64,000 bases of DNA from the NCBI GenBank assembly GCA_963760405.1, contig CAVXCV010000005.1:186001-250000 (forward strand). Reading direction: 5' to 3'. This DNA is from RYN-230 sp963760405 (GTDB lineage Bacteria > Actinomycetota > Actinomycetes > Streptosporangiales > Streptosporangiaceae). Under the pieces are notes generated by a model. That model made no database searches. It saw nothing but the letters and a program-made list of their open reading frames with translations, and was not told the origin of the DNA. The position numbers and the translations under genes are program-made. Shown here piece after piece: positions 42,551 through 52,070 of this stretch (its first letter is position 1; every line of letters begins with the position of its first letter).

Positions 42551-43330
42551 ATGGTGTGGGAATCCGAGCGGGGCATACGTCACCCGCTGCAGCGGGAGTC
42601 TGACCGTCACCGGGTCGTGATCGTCGGCACGGGTGAGCAGGCCGCGGTGGCCAGCGAGTACCTGATCCACGACTCGCCGCATGAGGTCGTCGCGTTCAGC
42701 GGCGAGGCCGCGTTCATTACCGGCGATGTCTACCGGGGCCTGCCGGTCGTGCCGTTCGAGCAGCTGGCCGAGACCTACCCGCCGGACGAGTACCGGGTGT
42801 TCGTGGCGGTGTCACTGACCCAGCTGAGCCGGCTCCGGCGGCGCCTGTACAACGCGGCCAAGGACGCTGGTTACGAATGCGTCTCCTATCTGAGCCGCCG
42901 GGCGTTCATCGCGCCCAGCGCGACGATCGGGGAGAACTCGTTCATCCAGGAGAACACCTCGATCCAGCACAACGTCCAGATCGGCAACAATGTGTTCATC
43001 GGCAGCGGCAGCTGCATCGGGTACCACGCGGTGATCAAGGACGATGTGTTCACCGGGCCGGACGTGGCCGTCTGCCGGTACGCGGTCGCGGGCCGCAGCG
43101 TCTTCCTGGGTGGCCGGTGCTGCCTGTCTGACGGGGTGCGGGTCGGTGACGACTGCATCATCGGGGCGGGCGCGGTCGTGCTGGACGACACCCAGACCGC
43201 CCAGGTCTGCGTCGGCAACCCCGCCCGGCCCACCGGCCGCGACAGCTACACCACCTGGGGCATCGCCCCGCCGGCCGCGGAGGTGGCCCGGCAGCCAGGC
43301 GGCAGTGAACTGGTCGCCAGTGACAGTTAG
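42551..43330 (+). CDS. NeuD/PglD-like sugar O/N-acetyltransferase
   Basis: A 259-aa acetyltransferase with an N-terminal Rossmann-like PglD_N domain (HRVVIVGTGEQAAVASEYL, about 20-38). A left-handed beta-helix follows (about 115-215: IGENSFIQENTSIQHNVQIGNNVFIGSGSCIGYHAVI, VGDDCIIGAGAVVLDDT). It probably acetylates a nucleotide-activated sugar from acetyl-CoA. ATG 42551 is used, without a strong ribosome binding site. It converges on the gene at 43335 with a 4-base gap. Confidence 0.83.
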   Translation: MVWESERGIRHPLQRESDRHRVVIVGTGEQAAVASEYLIHDSPHEVVAFSGEAAFITGDVYRGLPVVPFEQLAETYPPDEYRVFVAVSLTQLSRLRRRLYNAAKDAGYECVSYLSRRAFIAPSATIGENSFIQENTSIQHNVQIGNNVFIGSGSCIGYHAVIKDDVFTGPDVAVCRYAVAGRSVFLGGRCCLSDGVRVGDDCIIGAGAVVLDDTQTAQVCVGNPARPTGRDSYTTWGIAPPAAEVARQPGGSELVASDS

Positions 43331-43334
43331 CTGA

Positions 43335-44378
43335 TCATGCGAGCGGCTGGGCGAGGGCCGGTTCCCCGGCCGCAGCCGGGGGCAGCCCGCGAGCCAGCAG
43401 CTCACCCACCTTCAGGCCGCCGGCCTGAAGCCGGACGATCGGTTCCGGCCCAACGGCTGACGGCAGGATGCCCATGTGCCCGGGCCGCGGCGGTGCGGGT
43501 GGCCAGACCGGCACCTGCTCGGCGGCGACCGCGTCCCGGTCGGCGTCGCCCCAGAACTGCAGGAGGACGGTGCCAGGGGCCTCGGCCGCCAGCAACTTCG
43601 CGTCCGCCGCGGTGAACACGGCTGCCGCGCCCGGCTGCAGGGCGAGAATGACCGCGTCCGGGCAGGGCGACAGCAGTTCCGGGCCCAGCTGGCGGCCCAG
43701 CGTGACCTCTGCGCCGCCCGCGGCCAGGTAATCGGCGATGAACGGCGCGAAGGAGTTGTCGCAGAGCACCGTCACCCGGCTGCCGTAGACCGCGATGCCA
43801 GCCTCGTGCAGCTGCTTGCTGGCCATCGGCCCGAGGAAGGAGAAGACGTCCACCGCCGGGTGGGTCTCGCTGGTCCCGGCCACCCGGATGCCGCGCTGCC
43901 GGCACGCGGCCAGGTCAACGTCGGACGGCCGGTACTCCCAGCTCTCGTACATCAGCGGGATCACCGCGGACGGCTTCAGCCGGGCGACCATGGCTGCGTC
44001 GATCGGCCGCACCTGGCCGCTGTTGGTAACGATGTCGGCGGCCCCGACGACCTCCGCGGTCTTGGCCGTGACCAGCTGGATCCGCTCGCTCACCCCGGCC
44101 TGCCGGGCCAGCTCGGCGGTCCCGGCCGCGAGTTCGGCCGCGGTGGCGTAGCCCGTGGCCGCGGCGAGCGCATAGACCTCGGCCCCGGCCAGCGCGGCCA
44201 GCACCGGGGTGACCGCGTAGGCGCCAGTGGCCGCCTCGGTGAGCACGGTGCGGTCGGCCAGGTCCAGCTGGCAGCGCTCGATCGCGGCAGCCATCAGCCG
44301 GACCAGGCGCCGCCCGTCCAGCCCCGGCACTAGGCCCGGCGCCAGCCCCGGCACCTGGCCCGGAGCCGCAGCTGTCAC
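43335..44378 (-). CDS. Uncharacterised Rossmann-fold protein of the amino-sugar operon
   Basis: A 347-aa protein I cannot name. It has a two-domain dehydrogenase-like layout. EVYALAAATGYATAAELAAGTAEL suggests a dinucleotide-binding helix; ADIVTNSGQVRPIDAAMVARLKPSAVIPLMYESWEYRPSDVDLAAC resembles 2-hydroxyacid or S-adenosylhomocysteine-type dehydrogenase segments. GTSETHPAVDVFSFLG follows. No clear GxGxxG is present. GTG 44378 overlaps the aminotransferase stop, so it is the last gene of a four-gene coupled operon. A role in nucleotide-sugar metabolism is inferred only from this. Confidence 0.6.
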   Translation of the reverse strand: MTAAAPGQVPGLAPGLVPGLDGRRLVRLMAAAIERCQLDLADRTVLTEAATGAYAVTPVLAALAGAEVYALAAATGYATAAELAAGTAELARQAGVSERIQLVTAKTAEVVGAADIVTNSGQVRPIDAAMVARLKPSAVIPLMYESWEYRPSDVDLAACRQRGIRVAGTSETHPAVDVFSFLGPMASKQLHEAGIAVYGSRVTVLCDNSFAPFIADYLAAGGAEVTLGRQLGPELLSPCPDAVILALQPGAAAVFTAADAKLLAAEAPGTVLLQFWGDADRDAVAAEQVPVWPPAPPRPGHMGILPSAVGPEPIVRLQAGGLKVGELLARGLPPAAAGEPALAQPLA

Positions 44379-45540
44379 GCCCGGCCCGCTGACCGTCCGC
44401 TGCCCGCGGGCTCGGCCAGGCCGGCCGCGGACCGCAGCACGGATACGACCAGGTCCTGCTCCTCCTCGGTCATCTGGTGGAAGAGCGGGAGGATGAGCGA
44501 GTCGGCGGTGAGCCGCTCGGTCACCGGCAGCGGCGCCCCCTGCTGGCCCGCGTACGCGGGCTCGAGATGCGCCGCCATGATGCCGCGCCGGGCGGAAACC
44601 CCCGCGTCCGCGAGCAGGCGGAGCAGTTCGTTCCGGCTGACCGGGAAACTGTCCGGCAGCAGCACCCAGAACGCCTGGTAGTTGGTGCTGCCGTAGGCCG
44701 GGTCGTGGACCACGGACAAGCCCGGGATGTCCGCCAGCAGTTCGGAGTAACGCGCGGCCAGGGCGCGCCGCCGGGCGATCATCTGGTCCAGCTTGGCCAG
44801 CTGGACCAGGCCGATCGCGGCCTGCACGTCGGTCATCCGGTAGTTGTAGCCGACCTCCAGGTAACTCTCGATCACCGGCTGCTGGCTGGCGTGCCGCTCC
44901 GCCGCGCTGGCGTTCATGCCGTGCTCCCGGAGGCGGCGCAGCCGGGCCGCGACGTCCGCGTCCGGGGTGACGATCATCCCGCCCTCACCCGTGGTGAGCA
45001 GCTTGCGCGGATGGAACGAGAACGCGGCCAGGGACGCGGTGGCGCCAGCCAGCGGCCCCGGTACACCGACCCGGCCGCGCAGGCGGCGTCCTCGATCACG
45101 GCGATGCCGCGCGGCTCGCAGAGCGCCCGCATGGCATCCAGGTCCGCGGGCATCCCGGCCTGGTCCACCAGGATGACCGCGCGGGTCCGCTCGGTCAGGC
45201 ACGGCTCAACGGTGGCCGGGACCAGGTTCTGGGTGGCCACGTCCACGTCGGCGAAGACCGGCTGCGCGGCCATGTAGCGGACCACGTTGGCGGTCGCGAT
45301 GAACGACAGGGAGGGGACCACGACCTCGTCGCCGGGGCCGATGCCCGCGGCGATGAGGGTCAGGTGCAGCGCGGTGGTGCAGGAGGACATGGCCACCGCA
45401 TGCCGGGCCCCGAGATGCCCGGCGAACGCGGCCTCGAACTGCGCCACCCGCGGGCCCTGGGCCACCCAGCCGGATGCGACCGCGGCCGCGGCCGCATCCG
45501 CTTCTTCCTGGCCGAGCCAGGGCCGCATCACCGGGATCAT
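44375..45540 (-). pseudogene. DegT/DnrJ/EryC1-family aminotransferase (one frameshift)
   Basis: A sugar aminotransferase of about 388 aa when repaired. Part one reads PVMRPWLGQEEADAAAAAVASGWVAQGPRVAQFEAAFAGHLGARHAVAMSSCTTALHL, VVVPSLSFIATANVV, VIEDAACAAGS. Part two has the PLP-lysine motif SFHPRKLLTTGEGGMIVT, then YNYRMTDVQAAIGLVQLAKLD. The break is near 45050-45062, between GSVYRG and PLAGATASLAAFSFHP. ATG 45540 overlaps the epimerase stop. WbpE-like 3-amino-sugar synthesis is plausible given the neighbours. Confidence 0.82.
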
Positions 45541-46511
45541 GACGGCGCGGTCCCGGCCGCGCGCTGCTCCCGCCACCAGGACACCAGCTGGCGCAAGCCC
45601 TGCTCCAGGTTGATCTCGGCCTTCCAGCCCAGGCGCTCGGCCGCGCGGGACACGTCGGCCAGCCGGCGGGTCACCCCGTTCGCTGCCCGGGCGGGCCCGA
45701 ACTCGAGGTCAAGGTCTGCCCCCATCACCCGGATCAGCATCTGCGCCAGCTCGACCAGGCTCGTCTCGGTGCAGGTGCCGAGGTTGAACACCTCGCCGGA
45801 CACGTCACTGGCGGCGGCGAGCAGGTTCGCCCGGGCGATGTCCTCGGTGAACACGAAGTCCATGGTCTGCTTGCCGTCACCCAGGATGAGCGGCGGCTGA
45901 CCCGCCTCGATCCGCTCCATCCAGCGGATCAGCACCTCGGTGTACAGGCCGTGGATGTCCATCCGCGGGCCGTACACGTTGAAGTAACGCAGCGCCACGT
46001 AGTTGAGCCCGCGCATGGCCTGGAAGCTGCGCAGCAGCCCCTCGTTGAAGGTCTTGGCCGCCCCGTACAGCGTGTCGTTGTCGTACGGGTGCTGCCGCTC
46101 CGGCGTCGGGAACTCCTCAGCCAGCCCGTACACGGATGCGGACGACGCGGCGACGATCTTGCGCACGCCAGCGTCCGCTGCGGCCTCAACGATCTCGTAG
46201 GTGCCGTCGACCAGTACCTCCAACGCGAGCCGGGGCTCGGTGGCGCACTGGGTGATCCTGATCGCGGCCTGATGGAAGACCAGGTCGATGCCGGTCATCA
46301 GACTGGTGACCAGCGCGCGGTCCTGGATGTCGCCTTCCACCAGCCGGACGTTCCCGGCCGCCAGCGCGCCCGCCAGGTTGTCCCGCCGGCCGCGGACCAG
46401 GTTGTCCAGCACGATCACCTCGGCCGCGTCCGCCGCGACCAGCTGGTCGACGATGGTCGAGCCGATGGTGCCCGCGCCCCCCGTGACCAGACAGCGCTGC
46501 CCTTTGATCAT
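45537..46511 (-). CDS. NAD-dependent nucleotide-sugar epimerase/dehydratase
   Basis: A 324-aa extended SDR protein. RCLVTGGAGTIGSTIVDQLV is the NAD loop (about 6-25); VFHQAAIRITQCATEP, SSASVYGLAEEFPT, and the catalytic YGAAK are present. ALRYFNVYGPRMDIHGLYTEV and FVFTEDIARANL are typical of UDP-glucose 4-epimerase-like enzymes. The exact reaction (4-epimerase or other) is undetermined. ATG 46511 overlaps the oxidoreductase stop. Confidence 0.86.
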   Translation of the reverse strand: MIKGQRCLVTGGAGTIGSTIVDQLVAADAAEVIVLDNLVRGRRDNLAGALAAGNVRLVEGDIQDRALVTSLMTGIDLVFHQAAIRITQCATEPRLALEVLVDGTYEIVEAAADAGVRKIVAASSASVYGLAEEFPTPERQHPYDNDTLYGAAKTFNEGLLRSFQAMRGLNYVALRYFNVYGPRMDIHGLYTEVLIRWMERIEAGQPPLILGDGKQTMDFVFTEDIARANLLAAASDVSGEVFNLGTCTETSLVELAQMLIRVMGADLDLEFGPARAANGVTRRLADVSRAAERLGWKAEINLEQGLRQLVSWWREQRAAGTAPS

Positions 46512-47569
46512 CTGCTTGCCTCCATGGCTACGGGGACCGCGACCGGGACCCGGACACCGTCCTGCTCGGCACTGCGCGATGCTGCTTCCAGGACCGCCAG
46601 GACCCGCAGGCCCGCGCCCGCATCGGTGAGCGGGGCCCGGCTCTCGCTGATCGCACCGGCGAACTCGGCCATCACCGCCAGCAGCGGCTCCTTCTCCGAC
46701 AGGGCCGGGACGCTGATGTCCCCGGTCCGGTAGGAGATGAGGGTCTGCCTGCGCTCGTCCGGGCCGACCGTGTCGGCGGGCAGCCGGTCCACCCCGCGGT
46801 CGTGCACCATCAGCCGGGCTGGCGGGTTCATGTCGTCCCAGACGATCGTCCGCCGGGTGCCGCCGATCACCGTGGTCCTGATCTTCGTGGGGCTCAGCCA
46901 GTTCACGTTCACGTGCGCCAGCACGCCGTTGGACAGCCAGATGGACAGGTAGGCGAGGCAGGCCCGGCCGGTGCCGACCGGGTCAGCGGTGTGCGCCGCC
47001 ACCGCGACCGGCACGATCCCCTCGGGCAGCACGAAGTCCAGGATCGACAGGTCATGCGGGGCCAGGTCCCACAGCACGTCCACGTCGGGCTGCACCAGGC
47101 CCAGGTTCACCCGGACCGAGTCGACGAACTGGATCTCGCCGATCTCCCCGGACCGGATGAGCTCACGGATCCGGCGGACCACCGAGGTGTAGCAGTACGT
47201 GTGGTCGCACATCAGTACCAGCCCGGTGCGCTCGGCGAGGTGGACCAGCTTCTCGGCGTCTGCCACCGTGGCCGTCAGCGGCTTCTCCACCAGCACGTTC
47301 TTGCCTGCCTCGAGGGCGGCGCGGACCAGGTCGAAATGGGTGGCCGCGGGCGTGGCGATGGCCACCGCGCTGACCTCCGGGTCGGCCAGCACCTCGTCGT
47401 AGCTGGCGGTGGCGCGGACCGGGGTATAGACGTCCAGGGCAGCCTCGGCCCGGGCCAGGTCCCGGTCGCACAGCCACTTCAGCCGGAACGCGGGCGTGGA
47501 CCGCGCGGCCCGGACGAGGTTAGGCCCCCAGTAGCCGGCACCGACTACGGCCAGCCCAATAGACGACAT
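46508..47569 (-). CDS. Gfo/Idh/MocA-family sugar oxidoreductase (WbpB-like)
   Basis: A 353-aa NAD(P)-dependent dehydrogenase. GLAVVGAGYWGPNLVRAA is the nucleotide motif; AIATPAATHFDLVRAALEAGKNVLVEKPLTATVADAEKLV carries the EKP signature; VLWDLAPHDLSILDFVL is the substrate region. In WbpB-type pathways it oxidises C3 of a UDP-HexNAc uronic acid before transamination by a DegT enzyme, which is encoded two genes downstream. ATG 47569 follows GGGAGGG. First gene of the coupled operon. Confidence 0.87.
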   Translation of the reverse strand: MSSIGLAVVGAGYWGPNLVRAARSTPAFRLKWLCDRDLARAEAALDVYTPVRATASYDEVLADPEVSAVAIATPAATHFDLVRAALEAGKNVLVEKPLTATVADAEKLVHLAERTGLVLMCDHTYCYTSVVRRIRELIRSGEIGEIQFVDSVRVNLGLVQPDVDVLWDLAPHDLSILDFVLPEGIVPVAVAAHTADPVGTGRACLAYLSIWLSNGVLAHVNVNWLSPTKIRTTVIGGTRRTIVWDDMNPPARLMVHDRGVDRLPADTVGPDERRQTLISYRTGDISVPALSEKEPLLAVMAEFAGAISESRAPLTDAGAGLRVLAVLEAASRSAEQDGVRVPVAVPVAMEASR

Positions 47570-47626
47570 GCTGAAACCCTCCCGACATCAGTTCGGTTGC
47601 TCCGGTTTGCCTGGCCAAAGAGGGCG

Positions 47627-47647
47627 CGCTGGCCCTCCAGGCCAGCG
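47627..47647. terminator. Small GC hairpin
   Basis: CGCTGGCC-CTCCA-GGCCAGCG lies in the 279-base spacer between the acetyltransferase stop and the oxidoreductase start. It may end the acetyltransferase transcript. Nothing else is recognisable in this spacer. Confidence 0.4.
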
Positions 47648-47848
47648 GGTGCCCCGGCCGGTACTTCCGTCTGGTCCGCCAGCTCTGACCATCCGCCCGT
47701 CCGGCCGCCCCGCTTCCCGTCCGGCCAGCACTCTTACGACGCGGAGCCCGGCCAGCAGGATGACAGGCTGATCACACTTTGCCGTACTTTGCCGCAGGCT
47801 GCCCGGTCATTGCCGGCATCCGGCGCGGGGCCGGCGGGGCCGGGGTGG

Positions 47849-48454
47849 TCAGGTGTGGAGGGCGGCTTCCCGGAGCTGGCCGTCGCTCTCCAGGTACTCC
47901 TCGCCGGTCTGCGGGCAGCGCCAGCGCCCCGGGCCGGCCTCCTCCAACGGCACCCCGGCGCGGCCCACCCAGCCGATCCGGCGCGCGGGTACCCCGGCCA
48001 CCAGCGCGAAGTCCGGCACGTCCCGGGTGACCACGGCGCCCGCCGCGACCAGGGACCAGCGGCCGATCTCGCAGCCGGCCACCACCACGACCCGGGCCCC
48101 CAGCGCCGCCCCCTCCCGGACGCTGACGCCCTTGGCGTCCCAGTCATCCGGCCGCTTGACCTTGCCGGCCACGTCGGTGGAGCGCGGGTACATGTCGTTG
48201 GTGAGCACCGTGGCGGGCCCGATGAACACTCCGTCGTCCAGCCGGGCCGGCTCGTAGACCAGCGCGTAATTCTGCAGCTTGACGTTGTCGCCGATGATCA
48301 CGCCGGGGCCGACGTAAGCGCCGCGGCCCACGATGCAGCCGCTGCCGAGCCGGGCGTCCTCCCGGACCTGGGCGAGATGCCAGACCGTGCTGCCCGGCCC
48401 GATCACGGCGCTGTCGTCCACGTCCGCCGTCGGCTGGATCCGCGCACTGTCCAC
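47849..48454 (-). CDS. Hexapeptide-repeat N-acetyltransferase (WbpD-like)
   Basis: A 201-aa left-handed beta-helix acetyltransferase: VDDSAVIGPGSTVWHLAQVREDARLGSGCIVGRGAYVGPGVIIGDNVKLQNYALVYEPARLDDGVFIGPATVLTNDMYPRS. The last phrase is characteristic of the WbpD/WlbB group that acetylates the 3-amino group of UDP-GlcNAc3N-uronate. GTG 48454 follows GGAGGG by 8 bases; the longer frame is not family-like. It stands upstream of, and on the same strand as, the WbpB-like operon. Confidence 0.88.
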   Translation of the reverse strand: MDSARIQPTADVDDSAVIGPGSTVWHLAQVREDARLGSGCIVGRGAYVGPGVIIGDNVKLQNYALVYEPARLDDGVFIGPATVLTNDMYPRSTDVAGKVKRPDDWDAKGVSVREGAALGARVVVVAGCEIGRWSLVAAGAVVTRDVPDFALVAGVPARRIGWVGRAGVPLEEAGPGRWRCPQTGEEYLESDGQLREAALHT

Positions 48455-48559
48455 GGTAAGGCCCTCCCTCTCGCTGCAGATCGTCCCAGGCTGCCGCATA
48501 TCCCGACGCGGCGCGCAATATCCTGCCGGAGCGCGCACAGCCGTGCATACTTGCCCGTT

Positions 48560-49399
48560 GTGGTGAGCGTTGTCGTTCCGGCCCATAACGAAGCCCGGGT
48601 GATCGGGCGCCTGCTCGGGCGGCTGGTGCCGGAGGAACACCCTGGCGAGCTCGATGTCATCGTCGTGGCCAACGGCTGCACCGATGATACGGCCGAGGTG
48701 GCGGGTTCCTTCGGCCCCCCGGTCCGGGTGCTGTCCATCCCGGTGGCTTCCAAGCGCGAGGCGCTGCTAGCTGGTGACCAGGCCGCGCGCGGCTTCCCGC
48801 GGATCTACGTGGATGCGGACGTGGAACTCGGCGCCGACGACATCCGGGCGCTGGGCGCGGCGCTGGGCCGGCCCGGGGCGCTGGCGGGCGGCCCGGAGCG
48901 GGTGCTCGACCTGGCTGGCCGGCCGTGGCCGGTCCGCTGGTACTACGACGTTTGGGGCCGGCTGCCCGAGGTCCGCCGCGGGCTGTTCGGCCGGGGCGTC
49001 ATCGGGCTGAGCGAGGCGGGCTTCGCCCGGGTGGCCAGCATGCCCCCGCTGCTGGCCGACGACCTCGTCGCCTCGCTCGCGTTCCAGCCGGAGGAACGGG
49101 TCATCGTGCCCGAAGCGCGGGTCGTCGTGCACACCCCGCGCACCTTCCGGGACCTGCTGCGCCGCCGGGTGCGCGCCACCATGGGGGTGAGCCAGGTCGA
49201 GGCGGCCGAGGGTGCGCCGGACTCGACGGCCCGGACCCGGTCGGCCGACCTGCTCGCGATGATCCGGGCTGAGCCGCTGCTCGCTCCCCGGGTGGCGCTG
49301 TTCGTGGCGGTGGCGGTGATCGCGCGGCGGCGGGCCAGCCGGGAAGTGCAGCGGCGGTCCTACACGACCTGGATGCGGGACGAGAGCAGCCGCGGCTAG
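48560..49399 (+). CDS. Family 2 glycosyltransferase
   Basis: A 279-aa GT-A enzyme: VSVVVPAHNEARVIGRLLGRL, LDVIVVANGCTDDTAEVA, FPRIYVDADVELGADDIRALGAAL (DxD), and a Trp/Tyr/Arg-rich acceptor region. The end is Arg-rich without clear membrane helices. Starts at 48560 and 48563 (GTG) and 48551 (TTG) are all possible; GTG 48560 is used. It is divergent from the WbpD-like gene. Confidence 0.84.
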   Translation: MVSVVVPAHNEARVIGRLLGRLVPEEHPGELDVIVVANGCTDDTAEVAGSFGPPVRVLSIPVASKREALLAGDQAARGFPRIYVDADVELGADDIRALGAALGRPGALAGGPERVLDLAGRPWPVRWYYDVWGRLPEVRRGLFGRGVIGLSEAGFARVASMPPLLADDLVASLAFQPEERVIVPEARVVVHTPRTFRDLLRRRVRATMGVSQVEAAEGAPDSTARTRSADLLAMIRAEPLLAPRVALFVAVAVIARRRASREVQRRSYTTWMRDESSRG

Positions 49400-49671
49400 C
49401 CCGGGAGCCACCGGGATCCCGGAGCTACCGGGGGCCCGGCAGCCACCGGGGCCGCGACACGCCGCTACCCGGCGGCGGCGCCCCGGCCCAGGACACAGCG
49501 AAGAGCGACGAAGAGACGGAGAGTAGCCGAAAGCCCGCAAGCATGTGCCTATCGGGACATTCCTCGATGAGTGGTGAGGTACGCGTCAACCATCCGGTTT
49601 GATCGGGCGTCTTTCATACAGGCCGCGATGCGGGCCAGGGTGTGACGGGGTGACAAGGACGGTGGAGTCGA

Positions 49672-51134
49672 GTGTCGGGTAGTACGGCCGTCACGAGCAG
49701 GGCAAGGACGAGGAGCCAGGCCAAGCTGGCCGCGCGCGATCCTGCCGCGTGGACCCGCGCTTACCTGCGCCGGGTGGTCTTCGCCGACTGCCTCTGCGCC
49801 CTCGCCGCGGGAGCCCTCGCCTTCGAGGTGCGCTTCGCGGCGCCGAACTACCATCCCGCCGTCTACATCGCGTTCACCGGCCTGCTGCCGATCCTGTGGA
49901 CGGTGGCCCTGGCCGTGGCCGGGGGCTACGACACCCGGTTCGTCGGCGTCGGCTCGGATGAGTTCCGCAAGGTGCTGAACGCCGCGGTCGGCCTGACCGC
50001 GTTCGTGGCGATCGCCTCCTACGCGGTGAAGTTCCCCTTCGCCCGCGGCTATGTGCTGCTCGCGCTGCCCTGCACCACCGTGTTCGACCTCGTCGTCCGG
50101 CACCGGCTGCGGCGGCGGCTGCACCGGCTGCGCAGCAAGGGCGCGTGCATGCGCCGGGTGGTCGCAGTCGGGCACGCCCCGGCGGTCGCCGACCTCATCG
50201 GTGAGCTGCGCCGGGGTACCTACCATGGCCTGTCCGTGGTAGGCGCCTGCCTGGCCGGCGGGACCATGCTGGGCGAGATCGCCGGCGTCCCGGTCTACGG
50301 TGGCCTCACCAACGTGACCTCGGCGGTCGGCCACCTCGAGGCGGACACCGTGGCCGTGCTGGCCTGCCCGGAGATGAACGGCATCCGGCTCCGCCAGCTC
50401 GCCTGGGACCTGGAGAAAACCGGCACCGACATGTGCGTCGCGCCGGCCCTGATGGACGTGGCCGGCCGCGGACGACCATCCGGCCGGTCGCCGGGCTGCC
50501 GTTGCTGCACGTGGACCACCCCGAGCTGGACGGCGGCAAGCAGGTCGTCAAGGCCCTGTTCGACAAGATCGTGGCACTGACCGGGCTGGCCCTGGTGGCC
50601 CCGCTGTTCGTGGTGATCATGCTGGCGATCAAGCTCAGCGACCACGGGCCGGTGTTCTTCCGGCAGGTCCGGGTGGGCAAGGACGGGCACAGTTTCGCCG
50701 TCTGGAAGTTCCGGACCATGGTGGTGGACGCGGAGCAGCGCAAGGCGGAACTGGCCGCGCACAACGAGGCGGACGGGGCGCTGTTCAAGATGCGCCGCGA
50801 CCCGCGGGTCACCCGGGTCGGCAGCTACCTGCGCCGGTACTCCCTGGATGAGCTGCCCCAGCTGATCAACGTCCTGGTCGGCGACATGTCGCTGGTCGGG
50901 CCGCGGCCCGCGCTCCCGATGGAAGCGGCCAAGTACGGCGTGCCGATGCGGCGCCGGCTGGTGGTGAAGCCGGGCATGACCGGCCTGTGGCAGATCAACG
51001 GCCGGTCGGACCTGCCCTGGGACGAAGCGGTCCGGCTGGACCTGCGCTACGTGGAGAACTGGTCCTTCGCCCTGGACCTGCAGATTCTCTGGAAAACCTG
51101 GTCGGCGGTCATGCGCGGGTCCGGGGCCTATTAG
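49672..51134 (+). pseudogene. Polyprenyl-phosphate sugar-1-phosphate transferase, initiating enzyme (one frameshift)
   Basis: This enzyme transfers a sugar-1-phosphate to undecaprenyl phosphate, starting the repeat unit. Repaired length is about 487 aa. The N-terminal half has four or so membrane helices and a CoA-binding-like domain (MRRVVAVGHAPAVADLIGEL). The C-terminal catalytic domain has KQVVKALFDKIVALTGLALVAPLFVVIMLAIKLSDHGPVFFRQVRVGKDGHSFAVWKFRTM, DELPQLINVLVGDMSLVGPRPALP, and KPGMTGLWQINGRSDL. One base is missing near 50463-50470 (should read DVAGPRTTIRPVAGLPLLHV). GTG 49672 follows GGTGGAG. It closes the polysaccharide locus. Confidence 0.86.
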
Positions 51135-51241
51135 CCTGGGGCATTCCGGCGGTCCCCTGCCGGACCCCACCGGTGCCCGGCCGGAGACGCTGCTGGCGGC
51201 ACTGGCCGGAGAATCTGCCGGAGACAGGAGCCTGCCCGACG

Positions 51242-51997
51242 ATGACGGACGACGACCGCCTGGCCCGTGACCTTGCCGTTGAGGCAGGGCGCCGCCTGCT
51301 GGCCCGGCGCGCGGACGGCGGCGAGCCCGGCGAGCTCCGCGACGCGGGTGACCGGCTGTCGCACGAGTTCCTGGCCGCGGAGCTCAGCCGGCTCCGGCCG
51401 GGGGACGCGGTCCTGTCCGAGGAGGGCCGCGACAACCCGGCCCGGCTGTCCGCGGACCGGGTCTGGATCGTCGACCCGCTGGACGGCACCAGGGAATTCG
51501 GCGAGCCAGGCCGGACCGACTGGGCGGTGCACGTGGCGTTGTGGGAACAGGGTGCGCTGACCGCGGGAGCTGTGGCGCTGCCCGCGCTGGGCACGGTCCT
51601 CAGCACCGCCGAGCCGCCGCCACAGCCGGCCGCCGCGGTGCCGGGCCACCCGCTCCGCGTCCTGGTCAGCCGGTCCCGGCCGCCGGCCTTCCTGGACCAG
51701 CTGGCCGAGGAGATCAAGCTCACGCTGGTGCCGCTCGGCTCGGCTGGCGCGAAGGCCGCCGCGGTGATCCGCGGTGAGGCCGACGCTTACCTGCACAGCG
51801 GCGGCCAGTACGAGTGGGACTCCGCGGCGCCGGTCGCGGTGGCCGCCGCCGCCGGGCTGCACGCGTCCCGGCTGGACGGTTCCCCGCTGGTCTACAACCA
51901 GGCTGATCCATCCCTGCCGGACCTGATGATCTGCCCGGCCGCACTGGCCCAGCCGCTGCTGGATGGACTTCGCGCGGCCGGCTGTTCTATCGCTTGA
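51242..51997 (+). CDS. cysQ: 3'(2'),5'-bisphosphate nucleotidase CysQ
   Basis: Hydrolyses PAP/PAPS and related compounds; 251 aa, inositol monophosphatase fold. The metal sites are visible: the EE of SEEGRDN, WIVDPLDGTREF (D-P-L-D-G-T), and the late GQYEWDSAAPVAVAAAAG with the third Asp. ATG 51242 is chosen; the longer frame overlaps the preceding gene. It precedes cysD and cysN, as in sulfate-activation operons. Confidence 0.9.
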   Translation: MTDDDRLARDLAVEAGRRLLARRADGGEPGELRDAGDRLSHEFLAAELSRLRPGDAVLSEEGRDNPARLSADRVWIVDPLDGTREFGEPGRTDWAVHVALWEQGALTAGAVALPALGTVLSTAEPPPQPAAAVPGHPLRVLVSRSRPPAFLDQLAEEIKLTLVPLGSAGAKAAAVIRGEADAYLHSGGQYEWDSAAPVAVAAAAGLHASRLDGSPLVYNQADPSLPDLMICPAALAQPLLDGLRAAGCSIA

Positions 51998-52070
51998 CGG
52001 CAGTCCAGCGCCGGACTGTGCCCCGACCGCCCTGACCCTTGCCCATGCCCTGACCCACGGAGCCCGCGAG

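Noticed and set aside
42468..42620. A 50-codon frame before the NeuD-like gene (starts MTDTKLGFQQL)
   Set aside because: No ribosome binding site, no family resemblance, and it overlaps the NeuD-like start in another frame.
46802..48550. The long open frame upstream of the GT2 gene at 48560
   Set aside because: It is the antisense of the oxidoreductase and acetyltransferase genes; family similarity begins only at about 48560.
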